Below, in pieces: positions 58,829-64,000 of a stretch of DNA of 64,000 nucleotides; positions within the stretch are counted from its first letter, which is position 1, and each line of letters begins with the position of its first letter. The notes beneath the pieces were generated by a model that saw only the letters and a list, made by a program, of their open reading frames with translations, had not been told where the DNA came from and did not search any database. Source of the stretch: Vibrio crassostreae 9ZC13 (GTDB taxonomy: Bacteria; Pseudomonadota; Gammaproteobacteria; Enterobacterales; Vibrionaceae); the NCBI RefSeq assembly GCF_000272045.2, contig NZ_AJYZ02000041.1, positions 265,038-329,037 on the forward strand. Direction: 5' to 3'. A program made the translations under genes and the position numbers.

Positions 58829-59374
58829 ATGACTCAACGTGCTCAAGACGCACTACTTTCTTTTAGTCAGCGATACGTTGACGCGTGGAAGCAGAAACAC
58901 CAAAGCTTACCTCGTAATGAGGAGTTGGTGGACATCGTATCGCCATGCGTAGAAGAAAAGAGTGGCGATGCCGTGTTGTGGAAGCACTATCCACGTGAGC
59001 AATTCGCGGATTTCACCAACGTTGAAACCGGTATTGAGTTGACTCTGCATGAAGACATCAAAACTTTCTACGGCGCACAATTCAGCGCAGATATGAACGC
59101 AACTTTCGATGGTAACGAATTGACTCTGTTACAGATTTGGAGTGATGAAGACTTCGAATGCCTACAAGAAAACATTTTGGGTCACCTAGTAACTCAGCGT
59201 CGCTTGAAGCTAAAACCAACGGTTTTCATTGCCGCGACCGATGCTGAGCTGGATGTTATCTCTATCTGTAACCTAACGGGTAACGTGATTTTGGAGCGCT
59301 TAGGTACCAAAAATCGTGATGTGCTCGCCGAGACATTGGCAGAATTTTTAGAAAAGCTACAACCAGCGGTATAA
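58829..59374 (+). CDS. syd: SecY-interacting protein Syd
   Basis: 181 aa (E. coli 181). Start with [30 protein letters not shown], then the WKHYPRE and [10 protein letters not shown] ends. Syd binds SecY at the cytoplasmic face. Ribosome site AGGAG. 4 bp upstream of the DUF2310 gene. Confidence 0.95.
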   Translation: MTQRAQDALLSFSQRYVDAWKQKHQSLPRNEELVDIVSPCVEEKSGDAVLWKHYPREQFADFTNVETGIELTLHEDIKTFYGAQFSADMNATFDGNELTLLQIWSDEDFECLQENILGHLVTQRRLKLKPTVFIAATDAELDVISICNLTGNVILERLGTKNRDVLAETLAEFLEKLQPAV

Positions 59375-59378
59375 ATAG

Positions 59379-60155
59379 ATGTACGTACTAGAACTTCAAT
59401 TTGAGTGTTTTGATAACACAACGGTAAGCGCTGTCGACAAGGCGGTTAATGGCTTAATGGATGCACTTCGTTATAACGGACAAGTGTTAGGTCGTGAGTT
59501 CCCAATCGTGATGGGCGATGGGGAATTCTATGTTCGCGTTGTGTGCCCGGAGCAAGATAGCTTGCACCCGCGGAATCACTCAGACTTTGTGAAAGTGTGT
59601 TTTGATCGCTTGTCTAACGCGAGCCTACTAGCGCCTAAAATGCGTTTGCTAGGTCGAGATCTGAACTCAGAAGAAGTGGCAGAAGATGAAACACCAAGCT
59701 GGCAGGTGTTATACACGACATTCGTGCACACCTGTTCACCGCTGCGTAGTGGCGATAGCTTGCTACCAATCCCTTTGTATCGCAATCCACCTACCTTCAA
59801 TGGCGACCATAAAGCCGTGTTGAAATGGCAGACCGAATGGCAAGCCTGTGATGAAGTACAAATGGGTGGTGGTTGTCGCGCGGAACATGCAACGCTAACC
59901 GAGATCAGTGACACGAAGAGTGTGCTGTTTAAACGCGGTTGGGGTCTAAGAGGGCGCATTGAGTATCTGACTAAGGTTCCAACCTACTACTACTTATACC
60001 GTGTCGGTGGGATCAGCCTGAAAGATGAAAAAGAGCGCAAATGCCCGCAATGTGGTGGTGAATGGCTGCTAGATGCGCCTATCCACGATATTTTCTATTT
60101 CAAGTGTGATGACTGCCGATTGGTGTCAAACATCTCTTGGGATCACCTGAAGTAA
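59379..60155 (+). CDS. DUF2310 Zn-ribbon protein
   Basis: 258 aa. Two Cys pairs near the C-terminus (CPQCGGEW and CDDCRL, about residues 224-249) form a zinc ribbon. The N-terminal part is unassigned; SWQVLYTTFVHTCSPLRSG is a conserved-looking core. I recall the family as DUF2310, possibly nucleic-acid binding; function unknown. Four bases after syd, so coupled to it. Confidence 0.8.
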   Translation: MYVLELQFECFDNTTVSAVDKAVNGLMDALRYNGQVLGREFPIVMGDGEFYVRVVCPEQDSLHPRNHSDFVKVCFDRLSNASLLAPKMRLLGRDLNSEEVAEDETPSWQVLYTTFVHTCSPLRSGDSLLPIPLYRNPPTFNGDHKAVLKWQTEWQACDEVQMGGGCRAEHATLTEISDTKSVLFKRGWGLRGRIEYLTKVPTYYYLYRVGGISLKDEKERKCPQCGGEWLLDAPIHDIFYFKCDDCRLVSNISWDHLK

Positions 60156-60210
60156 TCGACTTTGTTTCGCTTAAATCTGAGATGCTTTACTTTCTAGCAA
60201 ATCTTTATCA

Positions 60211-60243
60211 TTAAAAAAGGGGCTGACGTTATGTCAGCCCCTT
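60211..60243 (-). terminator. Terminator after metQ
   Basis: On the minus strand AAGGGGCTGAC/GTCAGCCCCTT around ATAAC, followed by TTTT. Confidence 0.85.
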
Positions 60244-60275
60244 CGGGTATCTATACAGTGCTGTCGTTTAGTTGA

Positions 60276-61085
60276 TTACCAACCTTTAACGACGCCACCT
60301 TGGAAGATGTCAGAAGCTGCGTTGTACACTTCTTCAGTTTGGTAAGCTTTAACGAAGTTTTGTACGTTTTCAGCGTTTAGGTTGTCTTCACGAGAAACGA
60401 TTAGGTTTACGTAAGGAGAATCTTTGTCTTCAACGAATACGCCATCTTTTTGTGGAGTCAGGTTGATAGAGCTCGCGTAAGTTGTGTTGATGATAGATAG
60501 AGCAACATCATCAAGAGAACGTGGCAGTTGAGCTGCGTCTAGTTCAACAATCGTTAGGTTCTTAGGGTTACCCACGATGTCGCGAACTGTAGCTAGAAGA
60601 CCTGCGCCTTCACGAAGTTCAAGAAGACCTTGTTGCTCAAGAAGAAGTAGAGAGCGACCTAGGTTTGTAGGGTCGTTTGGTACAGCAATACGAGCACCGT
60701 CTTGGATTTCGTCTACCGATTTCACTTCTTTAGAGTAACCCGCAATTGGGTAAACAAACGTGTTACCAGCGATAGTTAGCTTGTAGCCACGGTCAGCCAC
60801 TTGCTGATCTAGGTACGGTGCGTGTTGGAATGCGTTGATGTCGATAGAACCATCATCTAGAGCTGCGTTTGGTGTTACGTAATCCGTGAAAGTAACCAGT
60901 TCAACGTCTAGGCCGTATTTCTCTTTCGCTACTTTAGCTGCCACTTCAGCAACTTGCGCTTCTGCACCTGCCATTACGCCAACTTTTACTTTAGAAGTAT
61001 CCACTTCTTTATCACCACAACCTGCTAGAACTAGCGCTGAAGCTGCTGCTGCGATAGTTAGTAAACCTTTAAGGTTAAATTTCAT
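60276..61085 (-). CDS. metQ: Methionine ABC transporter substrate-binding lipoprotein MetQ
   Basis: 269 aa. Lipoprotein signal with lipobox LAGC; NLPA fold: KVGVMAGAEAQVAEVAA, LVTFTDYVTPNAALDDGSIDINAFQH (in parts), and the tail GVVKGW. Captures methionine, including D-methionine. Third gene of metN-metI-metQ, all minus strand. Confidence 0.95.
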   Translation of the reverse strand: MKFNLKGLLTIAAAASALVLAGCGDKEVDTSKVKVGVMAGAEAQVAEVAAKVAKEKYGLDVELVTFTDYVTPNAALDDGSIDINAFQHAPYLDQQVADRGYKLTIAGNTFVYPIAGYSKEVKSVDEIQDGARIAVPNDPTNLGRSLLLLEQQGLLELREGAGLLATVRDIVGNPKNLTIVELDAAQLPRSLDDVALSIINTTYASSINLTPQKDGVFVEDKDSPYVNLIVSREDNLNAENVQNFVKAYQTEEVYNAASDIFQGGVVKGW

Positions 61086-61151
61086 AATAATCTCCTTTTA
61101 ATAAATCTATTTAATTAGGTTCAGACGACTCTAATCTTTATGTGTGAGTCT

Positions 61152-61835
61152 TTATCTGTGGTCAACGCGGCGAACTAATGAATCACCGATTGATTGAATA
61201 ATTTGTACCAGCACAATCAACATCACTACTGTCACAGCCATGATGGTCACATCGTAGCGGTGGAATCCGTAACGAATCGCGACATCACCTAGGCCACCAC
61301 CGCCTACAGTACCGGCCATTGCTGAGTAGCTCACCAGAGTCACTAGCGTAATCGTTACTGAGTTGATGATAGTCGGTAGTGCTTCTGGAAGCAGAACCTT
61401 ATTGATGATTTGTGTTGGTGTTGCGCCCATTGATTGGGCCGCTTCCACTAGACCTGTTGGTACTTCAAGTAGTGCACTTTCGATAAGTCGAGCCACGAAT
61501 GGGATAGCGCCAATCGTCAGTGGAACAATCGCTGCTGTTGTACCGATGAAGGTACCAATCAGCATCTTAGTCAGTGGAATAATCGCAACCATCAAAACTA
61601 AGAAAGGTACTGAACGACCCACGTTCACAATCGCACCTAGAATCTTGTTTACTTTGGTGTTCTCTAACAGGCCACCTTTTTTAGTCGTATGCAGAATCAC
61701 GCCTAGTGGAATACCGACCGCGAAGCCAACAATGCCTGCAACAGCAACCATGTAAAGCGTTTCGCCTGTTGCGCCTAATAGAAGGTTACCGTTAAGGCTG
61801 ATCCAGTCAGCAATCTCGTTGAAACTAAAGGACAT
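61152..61835 (-). CDS. metI: Methionine ABC transporter permease MetI
   Basis: 227 aa from the ATG at 61835, overlapping the metN stop by 11 bp; a TTG two codons upstream is in frame. About five membrane segments, and the ABC-permease loop [20 protein letters not shown] with the EAA motif. Confidence 0.95.
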   Translation of the reverse strand: MSFSFNEIADWISLNGNLLLGATGETLYMVAVAGIVGFAVGIPLGVILHTTKKGGLLENTKVNKILGAIVNVGRSVPFLVLMVAIIPLTKMLIGTFIGTTAAIVPLTIGAIPFVARLIESALLEVPTGLVEAAQSMGATPTQIINKVLLPEALPTIINSVTITLVTLVSYSAMAGTVGGGGLGDVAIRYGFHRYDVTIMAVTVVMLIVLVQIIQSIGDSLVRRVDHR

Positions 61836-62859
61836 AACCAAGCACCTCTACTTTTACATTGTTGTCGCGTAGGAATTGGATAGCAGCATTATCATCTGCT
61901 TCATTACCGAACAGTTCAGCGACCATCATGCCGAACTTCACGCCACCGGCGTAATCAAGGTCAGAACTTAAGATGCTGACATCGATATTGAATTTACGTG
62001 CGATTTGCGTCATTAGCGGAGCATCAACCGTTGCACCAGTAAACTCAAGACGCACCAGCGGGTAGCTGCTGTTTACGCGAGTCTCTTGCAAACGTGCTTG
62101 GTAATCTTCAGGGATCGTCAGATCCAACGTTGAGCGAATAAACTGATGCGCTAGCTCTGTCTTCGGATGAGCAAAGATGTCACCGACTGTACCTTTCTCT
62201 ACCAATTCACCGCCGCCAATGATCGCAACCTCGTGACAAATGCTTTTAACCACATCCATCTCGTGTGTAATAAGCAGGATAGTGATGTTCAGCTTGCGGT
62301 TGATTTCACGCAGCAGCTCAAGGATAGATTGAGTTGTTGCTGGATCCAATGCGCTGGTGGCTTCATCACATAGCAGTACTTTCGGGTCAGAGGCCAGTGC
62401 GCGAGCAATCGCCACACGCTGCTTTTGACCACCACTTAGGTTTGCCGGGTAGGTGTCACGCTTATCAGCAAGGCCAACCAGTTCAAGTAACTCGCTGACT
62501 TTCGCTTCAATAATCGCTTTATCTTTACCAGCAAGTTCTAGAGGCAGTGCTACATTGTTAAATACAGTACGAGAAGACAGCAGGTTGAAGTGTTGGAATA
62601 TCATGCCGATGTTACGGCGCGCTTCGCTAAGTTCTGATTTGCTGAGTTTTGTTAGGTCGATACCGTCAACAATCACTTCACCAGAGGTCGGAGCTTCCAA
62701 CATATTTACACAACGGATCAGGGTACTTTTGCCTGCACCAGAAGAGCCGATGACTCCAAAGATTTGACCTTGAGGAATGTGGAGGTTGATATCAATTAAG
62801 GCATTGATTTCTTTAGTGCCTTGATAAAAAACCTTGTTGACTTGATTCACTTTAATCAT
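61825..62859 (-). CDS. metN: Methionine ABC transporter ATPase MetN
   Basis: 344 aa. Walker [10 protein letters not shown], signature [16 protein letters not shown], Walker [14 protein letters not shown]-loop ITHEMDVV. The C-terminal 100 residues ([20 protein letters not shown]) are the ACT-like NIL domain that binds methionine and causes trans-inhibition in E. coli. First gene of metNIQ, behind MetJ boxes. Confidence 0.97.
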   Translation of the reverse strand: MIKVNQVNKVFYQGTKEINALIDINLHIPQGQIFGVIGSSGAGKSTLIRCVNMLEAPTSGEVIVDGIDLTKLSKSELSEARRNIGMIFQHFNLLSSRTVFNNVALPLELAGKDKAIIEAKVSELLELVGLADKRDTYPANLSGGQKQRVAIARALASDPKVLLCDEATSALDPATTQSILELLREINRKLNITILLITHEMDVVKSICHEVAIIGGGELVEKGTVGDIFAHPKTELAHQFIRSTLDLTIPEDYQARLQETRVNSSYPLVRLEFTGATVDAPLMTQIARKFNIDVSILSSDLDYAGGVKFGMMVAELFGNEADDNAAIQFLRDNNVKVEVLGYVL

Positions 62860-62957
62860 AGAGAAACCCGTGCAGGTAGAACAGAATAATATGTCGATAG
62901 CTCGCTCGATTTACAGACGATGCTATGGTGTTCTATGATCTAAGTCAATAGATATTT

Positions 62958-62981
62958 TTACGTCTAGACGGCTAAACGTCG
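62958..62981. promoter_or_regulatory. Tandem MetJ boxes upstream of metN
   Basis: Three adjacent 8-mers, TTACGTCT, AGACGGCT and AAACGTCG, match the met box AGACGTCT at 6, 7 and 6 positions; the preceding AGATATTT matches 5. They lie about 100 bp upstream of metN and are a typical MetJ operator. Confidence 0.8.
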
Positions 62982-63066
62982 ATTGTATGGCTAAGCTAGA
63001 AACAAATCGTTAACGAACGCAAAACTAAATAGATAGTGATGAAGCAAATAAAGCGTGTAATAATTA

Positions 63067-63651
63067 ATGATTAATAGAGAGTTGATAGAGAACAAAATTT
63101 TGTCTAAACCTGCTGTTTTTTTAGATCGTGATGGAGTGATTAACGTTGATCACGGCTACGTACATGATGAGCATGACTTTGAATACATCGATGGTGTGTT
63201 TGAAGCGGCGAAAGCGTTTAAAGATATGGGTTATTTATTGGTGCTAGTGACCAACCAATCTGGTATTGCTCGCGGCATGTTTAGTGAAGACCGTTTTCTT
63301 TCTTTAACGCAGTGGATGGATTGGAACTTTGTTGATAATGGTGTCGAGCTCGATGGCATTTATTACTGTCCTCACCACGCTGAGCACGGTATTGGTGACT
63401 ACAAGCAAGATTGTGAATGTCGTAAGCCAAAGCCAGGCATGTTCATTTCTGCTCGTGACTTTCTGAAGATTGATATGGCTAACTCGGTCATGATCGGCGA
63501 TAAAGCGGAAGACATGATGGCTGCAGAAGCAGCAGGTGTTGGTACTAAAGTCTTGGTAAGAACGGGTAAACCCATCACTGAAAAAGGTGAAGCGTTGGCT
63601 AGCGTGGTACTTGATAGCATTAAAGACGTACCCGCTTTCTTAAAAGGCTAA
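63067..63651 (+). CDS. gmhB: D,D-heptose 1,7-bisphosphate phosphatase GmhB
   Basis: 194 aa, HAD family. FLDRDGVIN carries the two catalytic Asp, [12 protein letters not shown] is motif [16 protein letters not shown] is motif IV, and the zinc loop is [21 protein letters not shown] (read as CPHH...CECRKP). Heptose step of LPS core synthesis. The ATG at 63067 has no clear ribosome site; a TTG at 63100 (LSKPAVF) is an alternative. Divergent from metN, as in E. coli. Confidence 0.93.
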   Translation: MINRELIENKILSKPAVFLDRDGVINVDHGYVHDEHDFEYIDGVFEAAKAFKDMGYLLVLVTNQSGIARGMFSEDRFLSLTQWMDWNFVDNGVELDGIYYCPHHAEHGIGDYKQDCECRKPKPGMFISARDFLKIDMANSVMIGDKAEDMMAAEAAGVGTKVLVRTGKPITEKGEALASVVLDSIKDVPAFLKG

Positions 63652-63763
63652 ACGTTTTATTTATCACTAAGGTATGGACCTATCATTAGGCACTTACATT
63701 AGGTTTGTTCGAACCTGTGAATAGGCTAAGTGTCGTTGACTATATAAAGATGAGGAACGAAGT

Positions 63764-64000
63764 ATGAAAGCTATGTTGGTAGCATCTCTATGTACAGTAG
63801 CATTGGTTGGGTGCTCTAAATCAGCAGCCCCTGAGACTGATAGCGCAACATCGAATGATCAATTCGCGACTTATCAATGTGAGTCTGACGTCTCGTTTGA
63901 TGTGTCTTACCTTGATAATGAAAAAGCGGTACTACGCTTGCCTGATAATGAATACCGCCTGACTCAAGTTCCAGCGGGCTCAGGAACCAAATACATCTTA
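63764..64000 (+). CDS. MliC-like lysozyme inhibitor lipoprotein, 3' end beyond window
   Basis: 79 residues present. Signal MKAMLVASLCTVALVGCSKS with lipobox LVGC. The mature part FATYQCESDVSFDVSY...EYRLTQVPAGSGTKYIL resembles MliC, a C-type lysozyme inhibitor (conserved Cys and the Ser-Gly-x-Lys/Arg-Tyr end of the loop). Ribosome site GAGGAACGAAGT. The rest lies past the edge. Confidence 0.75.
   Translation, partial: MKAMLVASLCTVALVGCSKSAAPETDSATSNDQFATYQCESDVSFDVSYLDNEKAVLRLPDNEYRLTQVPAGSGTKYIL

Overview
The window is a chromosomal segment of a Vibrio. The evidence is the Na+-motor genes pomAB, a gammaproteobacterial gene order (crl-proB-proA, nrdR-ribD-ribE-ribBA-ribH-nusB-thiL-pgpA, xseB-ispA-dxs, gcvA/gcvB, metNIQ-gmhB), and protein sequences close to E. 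coli orthologues but with Vibrio features. It may belong to the Splendidus clade, but that is only an impression. I saw no rRNA, tRNA, CRISPR, prophage, integron or IS. One small RNA (gcvB) is recognisable.

Region 1 (1-12.2 kb, minus strand) is a beta-galactoside/glycan block in the order ebgR-ebgA-ebgC-[APC transporter 2]-[ygjI]-ygjJ-ygjK. It matches the E. coli ebgR-ebgA-ebgC-ygjI-ygjJ-ygjK order, plus one extra transporter paralogue. It encodes a LacI-type regulator, a two-subunit beta-galactosidase, two membrane transporters, a barrel-like envelope protein and a GH63 glucosidase that here is a lipoprotein cut by the window edge. LacI-type operators lie before ebgA, and weaker sites lie before the other transcription units.

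Region 2 (12.4-18.9 kb) is galE-galT-galK-galM (plus strand) with galR convergent. It sits exactly between ebgR and ygjH, which are neighbours in E. coli. The promoter layout (GalR operator, then CRP site, then -10) resembles E. coli galP1. EbgA would release galactose and the Leloir genes would carry it to UDP-glucose. Two copies of a MITE-like repeat lie in the operon's intergenic gaps.

Region 3 (18.9-31.5 kb) has mixed housekeeping genes: ygjH, a cyclotransferase-fold protein, nnrS, adenine deaminase, DUF3622, an aspartoacylase-like hydrolase, a DUF3332 lipoprotein, pepD, a purine permease with a PurR box, gpt, frsA and crl. Between pepD and the permease is an unlisted small gene with promoter, ribosome site, 28-codon ORF and terminator.

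Region 4 (31.6-43.8 kb) holds proline synthesis (proBA), nrdR with the riboflavin genes (including a RibBA whose cyclohydrolase half has lost its zinc cysteines), nusB-thiL-pgpA, and on the minus strand xseB-ispA-dxs.

Region 5 (44-64 kb) holds pomAB behind a sigma-28 promoter, thiI, the divergent gcvB sRNA/gcvA pair with a four-gene overlapping operon to rlmM, xni, ppnN, a coiled-coil diguanylate cyclase next to a TPR protein with a degenerate GGDEF domain, queF/syd, a DUF2310 Zn-ribbon protein, metNIQ with tandem MetJ boxes, gmhB, and the start of an MliC-like lipoprotein.

Most of the window is ordinary core genome. The parts worth a second look are the ebg/ygj/gal supercluster and its regulation, the small gene at 27.05-27.40 kb, the palindrome pair at 22.6 kb, and the GGDEF/TPR pair.
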